Of a DNA stretch of 64,000 nt, positions 25,445 to 32,411 are shown piece after piece; the first letter of the stretch is position 1, and the number at the start of each line of letters is the position of its first letter. The DNA lies in NCBI RefSeq assembly GCF_002075885.1, contig NZ_MDET01000005.1:1-64000 (forward strand). The letters are read 5' to 3'. This stretch comes from Manganibacter manganicus. Its GTDB lineage: Bacteria > Pseudomonadota > Alphaproteobacteria > Rhizobiales > Rhizobiaceae. The translations under genes were made by a program, and so were the position numbers. The notes under the pieces are model-generated. The model did no database searches. It worked only from the letters and a program-made list of their open reading frames with translations, and was not told the origin of the DNA.

Positions 25445-26380
25445 ATGACCTATCAGGACGACATGGCAGGCAACGAACCGATCCACAGCTCTTCCCAGAC
25501 CGATCATGCCCTCACTGAACTCCAGCTTTACGGCTGGCTTCCGTTCCAGGACGAACCCGATCCGAGACCGCTCCCCGAGGGCAATATGGTCGCCAGCGCC
25601 GTCGCCGACATCTTCGACGCCCTGATCGCGACGCTCGAGGATACGCGCCTCGAACCCGAGCTCAGCGAATTGCTCTGGGGCACGGTCAATCTCTTCCATC
25701 GCGCCACGACGCGCAGCGAGCGGGAGCTCGACGACAACGAGCAGGCGCAGCGCCGGCTGCAGCGGGAACAGGACGGCTCCGAGGTGAAATCCGTCGAACT
25801 GGAGCGCCTGATCGCCGAGGGGCAGAGCCTGATCGAGCGCAGGAACGCGCTGGAGCTCTTCCGGGACCTCGCCGTCGAAGGGTTCGAGCGCCATCAGGGC
25901 AAACCTTGGCAACCCCGCAATGGCTCGCGGGTCAGCCACCGCAACCTCACCTCGGCGATGATCGACAGCCGGGATTTCCTGGCCGCCAAACGCCGGGCCG
26001 AGGCCGAGATGCTGCTGCCACAGGGGCCGAAGGTCGCCATCACCGGCGGGGCGGACTTCAACGATCACCGCCTGATCTGGTCAAGGCTCGACCAGGTTCA
26101 TGCCAAACACCCGGACATGGTGCTGCTCCATGGCGGCTCGCCGAAGGGCGCTGAACTCATCGCCTCCCGTTGGGCCGATCATCGCAAGGTGCCGCAGGTG
26201 GCCTTCCGCCCCGAGTGGGCCAAGCACGCCAAGGCCGCGCCGTTCAAGCGCAATGACGCCATGCTGGACGCGCTCCCGATCGGCGTCCTGGTTTTCCCCG
26301 GCACGGGCATCCAGGAAAACCTCGCCGACAAGGCCCGCAAGCTCGGCATCCCCGTCATGAAATACCAGGGTGGCGCCTGA
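25445..26380 (+). CDS. DUF2493-domain protein (SLOG-like)
   Basis: A 311-residue protein. The C-terminal DUF2493 domain has a Rossmann-like nucleotide site: KVAITGGADFNDHRLIWSRLD, then VLLHGGSPKGAELIASRWAD and a FKRNDAMLD motif. This puts it near the SLOG superfamily of nucleotide-ligand sensors (relatives of DprA and LOG). The N-terminal 190 residues are acidic with a coiled-coil-like stretch (RRLQREQDGSEVKSVELERLIAEGQ). Similar proteins accompany the methylase-helicase and Toprim genes in ICEs; whether they bind nucleotide signals is unproven. Confidence 0.87.
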   Translation: MTYQDDMAGNEPIHSSSQTDHALTELQLYGWLPFQDEPDPRPLPEGNMVASAVADIFDALIATLEDTRLEPELSELLWGTVNLFHRATTRSERELDDNEQAQRRLQREQDGSEVKSVELERLIAEGQSLIERRNALELFRDLAVEGFERHQGKPWQPRNGSRVSHRNLTSAMIDSRDFLAAKRRAEAEMLLPQGPKVAITGGADFNDHRLIWSRLDQVHAKHPDMVLLHGGSPKGAELIASRWADHRKVPQVAFRPEWAKHAKAAPFKRNDAMLDALPIGVLVFPGTGIQENLADKARKLGIPVMKYQGGA

Positions 26381-26536
26381 GCGCCGCTTTTCGATTCTGG
26401 CACCCTTGACCCCGGACATCGTCCCGGGGTCATATGACCAGACTTGCAGAACCGGCGAAGCAGCATAGTCGCAGGCGGAGCGTACGCATCGGCAGCCTGT
26501 CGTGATCCCTGGAAATCACTGACGCCGGAGGCTGTC

Positions 26537-26953
26537 ATGACGCTTATTCTGCTCGCCATCTCGCTTTCCGTCACGCTCTGCGTGCTCGCCTTCAACTTCG
26601 CGATCTACGCGCTGCCGGTCATGGTCGGGATCTCGGCGTTCCAGCATGTCCACGCCGCGGGCGCGGGCTTTGGCCTGTCGGTTCTGGCCGCGCTTGGTGG
26701 CGCGGCATTCTCCGTCGTTCTGGTGATCGCTGTTCTGGGCTTTGCTAGGAACCCGTTTCTGCGCCTGGCGGCGCTCGCCGTGTTCGCCGCACCGGCGGCG
26801 GTCGCCGGCTATGCGCTCGCCCATGGGCTTGCTAAATATGCCTTCGACTCCGCGATCGCGCTCAACCTCCTCTGCGGAACCTGCGGGTTGATCGTGGCTG
26901 TCGCCGCGATGATCAATCTCAGCGCGCTCGGCGAGGATGTGTTGTCACGGTGA
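26537..26953 (+). CDS. Hypothetical inner-membrane protein
   Basis: A 138-residue protein made almost wholly of hydrophobic helices: MTLILLAISLSVTLCVLAFNFAIYALPVMVG, then FGLSVLAALGGAAFSVVLVIAVLGF, a third LRLAALAVFAAPAAVAGYALAHG, and a last LLCGTCGLIVAVAAMINL. That suggests four membrane segments. The ATG at 26537 has GGAGG upstream; an in-frame extension to 26444 would prepend 31 polar residues and is rejected. I do not recognise a family with certainty. It sits between the DUF2493 and ssb genes in the ICE. Confidence 0.7.
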   Translation: MTLILLAISLSVTLCVLAFNFAIYALPVMVGISAFQHVHAAGAGFGLSVLAALGGAAFSVVLVIAVLGFARNPFLRLAALAVFAAPAAVAGYALAHGLAKYAFDSAIALNLLCGTCGLIVAVAAMINLSALGEDVLSR

Positions 26954-27660
26954 TCAGGCACGAGCGGGTGGCCTGCCGAGGCGTCCGGTGCGTCGCACGA
27001 TACAGATGCCGGGCACCCGCGCCAGGACCTTAGGACCTTCCGTTCCCAAGCGAGCAACAACCGGTCTGTGCCCATCCGCATGGTTCTGGCGCGCTCGGGC
27101 CGGCTGCTGAATTCGTTGAGGTGATAATCGCTGCAGTGCCCCGGGGGGCGACGCACGCCGGAACGAATTGGTGGGTGCCGCCACTGCGCCGGACCTAGAC
27201 TTCATGCATTCCCGCGAAGTGTGAGCCGTTTCGAGACTGTTTCCGCAAGACGCGGTGCGTGGTGTCCAAGCCCGATACCGTTCTCGCGATCACTCCTGAC
27301 CGCGGAAGTCACGCCGCCGGTGGCGGATGAAGAAGGGCCTGTCGCTGGCACTTGTGAGTGGGGCGGGTGGGGGCTGCCGATGAATTCCTGCCAGCGGGAT
27401 GATTTTTCCGCACCCCGTCTCCGAGGACGCTTCCCGAAAGACCCTGTCCCTCCTCTTCACTGATCCCCTAAGCCCGTTCGGTTTCGGCCGGCAACCCCGG
27501 CGGCGGGACCCGTGTTGGCGCGTGCCGCACCTGCCCGCACCCCGTTCCGCCTTAGGGGTCGAGCGGATGCGCAAGGCACCCGTGCAGGCCTCTCCCGACG
27601 GTCTTGGCCGGGCATCATCGGAGGGACGGTCCCTCCGGTTGAAGCAACGGAGACTTGAAA
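26954..27660 (+). other. 707-bp structured non-coding stretch before ssb
   Basis: No frame here is convincing. The stretch from about 27464 to 27558 can fold into one long stem: CCCCTAAG pairs perfectly with CTTAGGGG, and CCCG/CGGG and GCCGGC/GCGGC pairings lie inside. Immediately before ssb, GGAGGGACG-GTCCCTCC (around 27618-27636) forms a second hairpin and GGAGA the ribosome binding site. It could be a small RNA, an autoregulatory ssb leader, or a protein-binding site. Confidence 0.5.
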
Positions 27661-28062
27661 ATGCAGAACATCGTCATCCTCGCCGGCAACATCGGTCAGG
27701 CCCCGGAAATCCGCACCACCCAGGGCGGCACCTCCATCACCCACTTCACCCTTGCCACCTCGCGCCCGCGCTACTCCGAAGGCAAGGTCGTCCGCGACGA
27801 GAACGGCTACCGCGTCCAGGACACCGAATGGCACCGCATCACCTGCTTCAACGGCCTCGCCAAGACGGTCCAGCAGTATTGCGAGAAGGGCATGAAGGTC
27901 CTGGTCCGGGGCCGTATCCACTACACCAAGTGGACCGATCAGGCGGGCGTCGACCGCTACGGCTGCGAGATCATCGCCGAGACGGTCGATTTCCTGAGCC
28001 GGGCGAAGCAGTCCGAGAACGAGGACGGCAAGTTCATCGACGACGATGACGTGCCGTTCTGA
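27661..28062 (+). CDS. ssb: Single-stranded DNA-binding protein
   Basis: A 133-residue Ssb. The OB-fold begins MQNIVILAGNIGQAPEIRTTQGGTSI and includes WHRITCFNGLAKTV and VLVRGRIHYTKW. The C-terminus is the acidic tip DDDDVPF, which contacts replication and repair proteins. It is shorter than chromosomal Ssb (about 170 residues) because the flexible linker is reduced, as common in mobile-element copies. It coats single-stranded DNA during transfer and replication. The ATG at 27661 is preferred to a TTG two codons earlier. A long leader hairpin region precedes it. Confidence 0.95.
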   Translation: MQNIVILAGNIGQAPEIRTTQGGTSITHFTLATSRPRYSEGKVVRDENGYRVQDTEWHRITCFNGLAKTVQQYCEKGMKVLVRGRIHYTKWTDQAGVDRYGCEIIAETVDFLSRAKQSENEDGKFIDDDDVPF

Positions 28063-28073
28063 GGCGGAAGACC

Positions 28074-28105
28074 AGAGGCCCGGCGGCGCAGGCCGCCGAG
28101 CCTCT
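28074..28105 (+). terminator. Hairpin after ssb, probable terminator
   Basis: AGAGGC-CCGGCGGC, short loop, GCCGCCG-A-GCCTCT: a GC-rich stem of about 13 pairs followed by TCTGCTGT. The U tract is poor, so it may need Rho or act as an mRNA-end stabiliser. Confidence 0.5.
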
Positions 28106-28228
28106 TCTGCTGTCACCGTTCGGCGCTGGCACCGAGACGTTGCCGACGCCGATCCGAATCAGTTCGCGCCGCCGAGGGCGCTTTCGCTTGTTTTCAACGT
28201 CTTCTGTGTGGTAACTCGATCCAAGAGC

Positions 28229-28243
28229 GACTATAATAGTCGT
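28229..28243 (+). promoter_or_regulatory. -10-like TATAAT inside an inverted repeat, upstream of XRE gene
   Basis: CGACTA-TAA-TAGTCG contains the hexamer TATAAT at 28232-28237, flanked symmetrically by six-base arms. A promoter and operator could coincide here. No good -35 is visible 17 bp upstream. Confidence 0.5.
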
Positions 28244-28270
28244 AGTTCTGGCGTGCGCACAGGTTGCGAT

Positions 28271-28298
28271 GGGAGGTGATCATGCATGATCACCGCCC
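28271..28298 (+). promoter_or_regulatory. Palindromic operator covering the start codon of the XRE gene
   Basis: GTGATCATGCATGATCAC at 28276-28293 is a perfect 18-bp palindrome, and with GGGAG/CGCCC it extends to 28 bp with one mismatched pair. It covers both the GGGAGG ribosome binding site and the ATG at 28286. Binding by the encoded regulator would give autorepression. Confidence 0.75.
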
Positions 28299-28546
28299 GA
28301 CAGTCGCGGGCCGCGCGCGCGTTGCTTGGATGGACACAGGAGACGCTCGCCGACAAAGCCCGGGTATCCCTGACCGCGCTCAAGCGCCTCGAATCCGAAA
28401 ACCGGCTTGAGGTCTATGAGACGACGCGCGATCAGGTCAGACGGGCATTGGAAGCGGCGGGCATCGTTCTCCTGTCCACGGACAAGGGCGAGGGCGTACT
28501 GCTGCATCATGATGGAATTCCGCAAGACACCTCCCGATCAAGCTGA
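28286..28546 (+). CDS. XRE-family (QseC-like) DNA-binding regulator
   Basis: An 86-residue Cro/XRE protein: ARQSRAARALLGWTQETLADKARVSLTALKRLESENRLEVYETTRDQVRRALEAAGI contains the five-helix HTH with recognition helix VSLTALKRLE. It lies directly before a stand-alone DUF2285 gene and the frameshifted fseA-like gene. In Mesorhizobium ICEMlSym a small regulator, QseC, controls the antiactivator gene qseM, and the present gene order suggests the same job. The start codon sits in the centre of a palindrome, so it probably represses itself. Homology to QseC is inferred from size, fold and position. Confidence 0.85.
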   Translation: MITARQSRAARALLGWTQETLADKARVSLTALKRLESENRLEVYETTRDQVRRALEAAGIVLLSTDKGEGVLLHHDGIPQDTSRSS

Positions 28547-28615
28547 AGACACGTCAATGCCCCAGGGTGCGCGCACTTGGCGGGTCACGGCTGCGTATGC
28601 GATATTGCAGTGCTG

Positions 28616-28897
28616 ATGGGGAAAACAGGATCCGAATTTCTTGACGAACCGCCTCCCGGGCCGGAGCTGACGCGCTACGACCGGGACCACATGGTGCTAT
28701 ACCTGCGCATCCTCGATGCGGAACGGGACGGGGCGGATTGGCGGGAGGTCGTTCGCATCCTGTTCGGGATGGATCCCGATCAGGATCCAGAGCGCTGTCG
28801 CAGGATGCATGACAGCCATCTCGCCCGGGCCCGCTGGATGACCGAACAGGGCTATCGCGAACTGGTCCGCGAAAGCCAGCGTCCGAAGCCGCGGTGA
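28616..28897 (+). CDS. Stand-alone DUF2285-domain protein, QseM-like antiactivator candidate
   Basis: A 93-residue protein whose main part, RYDRDHMVLYLRILDAERDGADWREVVRILFG...LARARWMTEQGYREL, is a compact DUF2285 domain, the same kind as at the C-terminus of the neighbouring FseA-like protein. In ICEMlSym, QseM is a small DUF2285 protein that binds and blocks both TraR and FseA. A TTG at 28577 is an alternative start. The ATG at 28616 overlaps (TGATG) the stop of a possible 35-codon upstream frame (28509-28616, starting MMEFRKTPPDQAED), so coupling is possible. Calling it the antiactivator is inference. Confidence 0.75.
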   Translation: MGKTGSEFLDEPPPGPELTRYDRDHMVLYLRILDAERDGADWREVVRILFGMDPDQDPERCRRMHDSHLARARWMTEQGYRELVRESQRPKPR

Positions 28898-29002
28898 TGC
28901 CGCAGGCGCATCGCTCCGTGCCGAGAGCGAACCTTCAGTAAGACAACTTTTCCGGGAAACCTCGCTCCGCCTGATGTTGTATGGAGATCAAGGGGGACCC
29001 AG

Positions 29003-29786
29003 TTGTTACTTGATCCGTCCCAATGGTGGTCTTCGGCCGAGTATGCGTATGCCGAGGATCTGACCGCGTCCGACATGGCCTGGGAATGGCTGCGCCGGAA
29101 CGAGGCATACGATCGTGATTTTGAGGCCCTGACCGCCGCCGATGACAGCGAACAATCGCTGATGGAGGAAATCCGTCGGCACTGGGGGTTGTTTTGTCCC
29201 GCTCGATCCCCAAGAGGCAGCCCCTGAGGCGAACGTTCTCTGGCTGCCCGAAGAGGACACGAGCGTCATCGTCCTCGACGAGGTTCCGCCGCCGCTCGCG
29301 ACGGGGACCGGCATGCCGCGCGGTGCCGATAATGGACGATCCGGGCCGGACGGCGAGGATGACAACGGCAATCGGCTCCTCAGCCTCGCCAACGGCGAGC
29401 GACTTCAGCTGACGTCCCTTGTCGCGGGCCTGGACGTTTCCGGCAGCGTCGCGCTGATCCCGCTCGCACCCGAGGGCTTCGATCGGCTCGACGCCGTCTA
29501 CCGCCTGCTCGCGAGCCTTCATGGCCGCGCCATTCCGCCTGACAGACGATTGACCCGGCAACAGCGGCGGCGACACCGGACCATGCTGCAGGCCTTTGAC
29601 GGAAGGCGGAGCGGTGCGACGCTCCTCGAGATCGCGCGGACCCTCTTTCGCCTGGGAACCATGGGCCGCGACGAATGGCAGGTGTCCTCGCACCGTTACG
29701 CGGTCATGTCCCTGCTTCGGGACGCCAATGCCCTGGTGGCGGGCGGGTATCGCGGACTGCTTCGTCATCATCGCCGACGACCATAA
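29003..29786 (+). CDS. fseA: FseA-like excision activator encoded in two frames, joined by +1 ribosomal frameshift
   Basis: The first frame (29003-29229) encodes a DUF6499-type domain, LDPSQWWSSAEYAYAEDLTASDMAWEWLRRNEAY, to RRHWGLF, then soon stops. The second, +1 frame continues VPLDPQEAAPEANVLWLPEE and ends in a DUF2285 domain (RRRHRTMLQAFDGRRSGATLLEIARTLF...GGYRGLL, stop at 29786). Joined at UUU-U-GUC the product is about 260 residues, and the junction WGLF/VPLDP reads as the natural family sequence. In Mesorhizobium the equivalent genes are fused by +1 slippage of tRNA-Phe to give FseA, the activator of rdfS. The start is TTG with AGGGGG upstream. No good independent start precedes the second part. 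A sequencing error is the alternative. Confidence 0.82.
29189..29200 (+). promoter_or_regulatory. Probable +1 programmed frameshift site
   Basis: Zero-frame codons are UUG UUU UGU CCC. With tRNA-Phe in the P site, slipping one base keeps perfect UUU pairing because of the run of four U, and the A site changes from UGU (Cys) to GUC (Val). The site is at the conserved WGLxF segment, where FseA frameshifting by tRNA-Phe slippage is known. Confidence 0.8.
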
Positions 29787-29809
29787 GCCATCTCCATGCC
29801 CGAGCCGGT

Positions 29810-29907
29810 GTGCGAATTTGGCCCGGCCATCTTCGCACTCCATCCACGCCGTGCCTCTCCGCCATCGTGACCGTCATCAGCCGCCCCTTCGACGCGGCAG
29901 TCACGAT
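29810..29907 (+). promoter_or_regulatory. Two inverted repeats upstream of the rdfS-like gene, candidate activator sites
   Basis: GTGCGAA (29810-29816) and TTCGCAC (29832-29838) are perfect arms with a 15-bp spacer. ATCGTGAC (29864-29871) and GTCACGAT (29900-29907) are perfect arms with a 28-bp spacer. Both lie in the short region before the rdfS-like start, where FseA would act. Confidence 0.4.
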
Positions 29908-29926
29908 CAGCACGGAGACGCGTCCC

Positions 29927-30208
29927 ATGCATCCCAGACCGACCGATCTTCCCCCGCGCTACCTGCGCACCAAGGAGGCCGCGCATTTCCTGAGCCTGTC
30001 GGCACGCACCCTCGAAAAGCACCGCACCTATGGCACCGGCCCCGCCTATCACAAGCTCGGCGGGCGCGTGGTCTATTCGGTCGATGATCTGCAGGCCTGG
30101 GCCAATCGCGGGGCGGTTACCTCGACCACCGATCCGCGCGGCGCCGTGCTGCCCGCCAAGCGGCACCAGGCGCCGGCGGACGCGCGCACGCGCAACTTCG
30201 GACGGTGA
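29927..30208 (+). CDS. rdfS: Helix-turn-helix excisionase-like protein (RdfS-like)
   Basis: A 93-residue protein with an AlpA/MerR-type winged helix: PPRYLRTKEAAHFLSLSARTLEKHRTYGTGPAYHKLGGRVVYSVDDLQAWA. This is the fold and size of recombination directionality factors. It follows the FseA-like gene and leads straight into the replication initiator, ParA and transfer genes, the same order as rdfS of ICEMlSym, where FseA activates rdfS and RdfS drives excision by the integrase. The basic tail (RHQAPADARTRNFGR) would suit DNA binding. The ATG at 29927 was chosen because upstream extension lacks similarity. The cognate integrase is outside the window. Confidence 0.82.
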   Translation: MHPRPTDLPPRYLRTKEAAHFLSLSARTLEKHRTYGTGPAYHKLGGRVVYSVDDLQAWANRGAVTSTTDPRGAVLPAKRHQAPADARTRNFGR

Positions 30209-30216
30209 GGCGCGAC

Positions 30217-31356
30217 ATGTCCCTTCACCGCCTGTCCGGCTCCGAGCGCCAGAAGCTCGATCCCTTTATCATCGCCACGGGCGATGCCAGTCCCCGCGAT
30301 CAGCGCGACCTGATGGAGCGGCCCTTCTTCTCGCTCACGAAGTCGCGCCGCATCACCCCGATCCTCTATGAGGCGGGGAATGTGCGGGTCGAGGTTTTCG
30401 CCGTAGCCGACCACGGCATGGCGACGATCTGGGACGCTGATATCCTGATCTGGGCTGCCAGCCAGATCGTCGAGGCGGAAAACCTCGGGCTCAGAACCTC
30501 GCGCTTCCTGCGGTTCACGCCCTATCAGCTTCTGACCGCGATCGGTCGCCGGACCGGGGCGAGCGATTACAAGCTCCTCAAGGGCGCGCTGACGCGGCTG
30601 CAGTCGACCTCGATCCGAACGACGATCCGCAACGACAGCCGTTGGAGGCGGCACCAGTTTTCCTGGATCAACGAATGGGAAGAGCTCACGCGCCAGGATG
30701 GCTGCGTCGAGGGCATGGAGTTCGTCCTGCCCGACTGGTTCTATCGCGGCGTCATCGATCGCTCGCTGGTGCTTTCGATCGACCCGGCCTATTTCCGGCT
30801 GAAGGGCGGGATTGAGCGCTGGCTTTACCGCGTCGCGCGCAAGCATGCCGGCCGGCAGCCTGGCGGCTGGCTCTTCGAGATCCGCCATCTGCACCACAAG
30901 TCCGGCAGCCTCGCCCGCGTCTCCGACTTCGCCTTGCAGGTGCGGCGCATCGCCCTGCGCCAGCCGTTGCCCGGTTATCGCCTGCGTATCGAAAGAGAGG
31001 GCCCGCGCGAACTGCTGCGGATCCTGCCGGCGCCCCAATCTCCGACACCTGTGGATAGTGCTGTGGATCCGATCGGGAGATCACACGCAGCGACTGTCGG
31101 GAGATCAAACGCAGCCCTATCGGGAGATCGCACGCAAAAACCGCAGTTAAGTCTTTGGCCTGAAACGGCGATTCCGGCCCTTAACTTAGAGTCTAACAAT
31201 AAGAATAACTTTCTTTTGGGCCCGGGGACTGGGGAAAACTCCTGTCGGGGTGCCGGGTTTCGCGAACCGGGGCGAGGTTTCGTGAACCCGCTCCAGGAAA
31301 CGCGAACCGAATTGCCGTTGGTTTCCAAAGACAAAGATGGAGCCGGCAATGAATGA
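30217..31356 (+). CDS. Replication initiator protein A family (plasmid Rep-like)
   Basis: A 379-residue protein, MSLHRLSGSERQKLDPFI..., with FFSLTKSRRITPILYE, ADHGMATIWDADILIW, RFTPYQLLTAIGRRTGASDYKLLKGALTRLQSTSIRT and SIDPAYFRLKGGIERWLYRVARKHAG, the core of the RPA/TrfA-like initiator family. A GTG at 30205 overlaps the rdfS-like stop and is the other possible start. The last 100 residues are low complexity because the DNA there carries repeat arrays (IGRSHAATVGRSNAALSGDRTQ) that look like an origin. On an ICE it would allow replication of the excised circle. Confidence 0.88.
   Translation: MSLHRLSGSERQKLDPFIIATGDASPRDQRDLMERPFFSLTKSRRITPILYEAGNVRVEVFAVADHGMATIWDADILIWAASQIVEAENLGLRTSRFLRFTPYQLLTAIGRRTGASDYKLLKGALTRLQSTSIRTTIRNDSRWRRHQFSWINEWEELTRQDGCVEGMEFVLPDWFYRGVIDRSLVLSIDPAYFRLKGGIERWLYRVARKHAGRQPGGWLFEIRHLHHKSGSLARVSDFALQVRRIALRQPLPGYRLRIEREGPRELLRILPAPQSPTPVDSAVDPIGRSHAATVGRSNAALSGDRTQKPQLSLWPETAIPALNLESNNKNNFLLGPGTGENSCRGAGFREPGRGFVNPLQETRTELPLVSKDKDGAGNE
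31049..31308 (+). other. Predicted replication origin (oriV) inside the 3' end of the Rep gene
   Basis: In order: two DnaA-box-like TGTGGAT words (31050, 31062); three 17-bp direct repeats TCGGGAGATC(A/G)(C/A)ACGCA at 31073, 31097 and 31120 (23-24 bp period); an AT-rich tract at 31181-31217; then three 13-bp repeats of the GGTTTCGCGAACC type at 31256, 31276 and 31296, exactly 20 bp apart. DnaA sites plus iterons plus an AT-rich melt region is the plan of iteron-controlled origins. Confidence 0.7.
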
Positions 31357-31360
31357 ACGG

Positions 31361-31399
31361 TTCCTCAAATCGTGGACTCGCGTTCCTTTAATCGTGGAA
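31361..31399 (+). repeat. Two direct repeats upstream of parA, candidate operator or centromere
   Basis: TTCCTCAAATCGTGGA (31361-31376) and TTCCTTTAATCGTGGA (31384-31399) differ at two bases and are 23 bp apart. They lie between the rep and parA genes, where the ParA/ribbon-helix-helix pair could bind. Confidence 0.55.
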
Positions 31400-31506
31400 C
31401 GGGATTTGCCGTTTATCGGCGACTCATTCATCCGCGCCATGCGGTCGATCACAGGCACCGGATTCGTGTCCGAGCCGCCTCTCGATGCCGGACCGGAGGC
31501 GGACCG

Positions 31507-32160
31507 ATGATCGTCGCGCTCCTCAACCAGAAGGGCGGCGTCGGCAAGACGACGCTGGCGCTGAACCTTGCTGGGGAATGGGCGAGACAAGGCAAGCGCG
31601 TCACCCTGATCGATGCCGACCCGCAGGGCTCGGCCCTCGACTGGTCCGAACAGCGTGGTCATGGAGGACTGCCGCGGCGCTTCGGCGTCGTCGGCCTTGC
31701 CCGCGACACGCTGCACCGGGAAGCGCCCGACCTGGCGCGAAACGCAGATCACATCGTCATCGACGGCCCGCCGCGCGTCGCCGGTCTGATGCGCTCGGCG
31801 CTGCTCGCAGCCGACCTCGTCCTGATCCCGGTGCAGCCGTCGCCCCTCGACGGCTGGGCCTCGGCCGAGATGCTGGCGCTGCTTTCGGAGGCGCGCATCT
31901 ACGGCCCGGACCTTGCAGCGCGCTTCGTGCTCAATCGTTGCGGCGCCCGCACGGTGCTCGCCCGCGAGACGGCCGAGACCCTCGCCGATCACGATCCTCC
32001 GGTGCTCGGCACCACCATCGGCCAGCGCGTCGCCTTCGCGGCCGCCGCGCAGACCGGCCGCCTCGTCTCCGAGCTCGATGGCGACCCGCCCGCCGCGCGC
32101 GAAATCGCGGCGCTCACCGCGGAAATCGACCGGCTCGGGCTCGGGAGGGGCGCGCCATGA
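31507..32160 (+). CDS. parA: ParA-family partition ATPase
   Basis: A 217-residue deviant Walker ATPase: MIVALLNQKGGVGKTTLALNLA (signature Lys in KGGVGKTT), RVTLIDADPQGSALDW, HIVIDGPPR and VLIPVQPSPLDGW. It lacks an N-terminal DNA-binding domain, so it belongs to the short ParA/MinD-like type that works with a small ribbon-helix-helix partner. Its stop overlaps the next start (ATGA), and that next gene encodes such a partner. The ATG at 31507 has GGAGG upstream. It would partition or position the excised ICE, or assist transfer. Confidence 0.92.
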   Translation: MIVALLNQKGGVGKTTLALNLAGEWARQGKRVTLIDADPQGSALDWSEQRGHGGLPRRFGVVGLARDTLHREAPDLARNADHIVIDGPPRVAGLMRSALLAADLVLIPVQPSPLDGWASAEMLALLSEARIYGPDLAARFVLNRCGARTVLARETAETLADHDPPVLGTTIGQRVAFAAAAQTGRLVSELDGDPPAAREIAALTAEIDRLGLGRGAP

Positions 32161-32411
32161 CGGCCAGAACCTCCCGCAAAGGGTTCGCCTCGCGGCCAGC
32201 CGATCCGGAGCACTGGATCCGAGCGGGCGAGGGGGCCTCCGCGCGCGGTCGCGACGCCTCCGGCTTCACCGCCCGGCTCACCATCGACGTGACGCCCGAC
32301 CAGCGCGCGCGGATCAAGATCGCCGCTTTCGAGCGCGGCGTCACCGTCGCCGACATGCTGCGCGACCTTTTCGCCCGTGAATTCCCAACCCAGGACGGAG
32401 AGACGCCATGA
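32157..32411 (+). CDS. Small ribbon-helix-helix-like partner of ParA
   Basis: An 84-residue protein coupled to parA by an ATGA overlap. The C-terminal part, GFTARLTIDVTPDQRARIKIAAFERGVTVADMLRDLFAREFP, has the strand then two helices of a ribbon-helix-helix domain, as in ParG/CopG-type partition proteins. The N-terminal 35 residues are basic and probably flexible, also a ParG feature. It may bind the repeats upstream of parA and repress the operon. Confidence 0.78.
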   Translation: MTARTSRKGFASRPADPEHWIRAGEGASARGRDASGFTARLTIDVTPDQRARIKIAAFERGVTVADMLRDLFAREFPTQDGETP

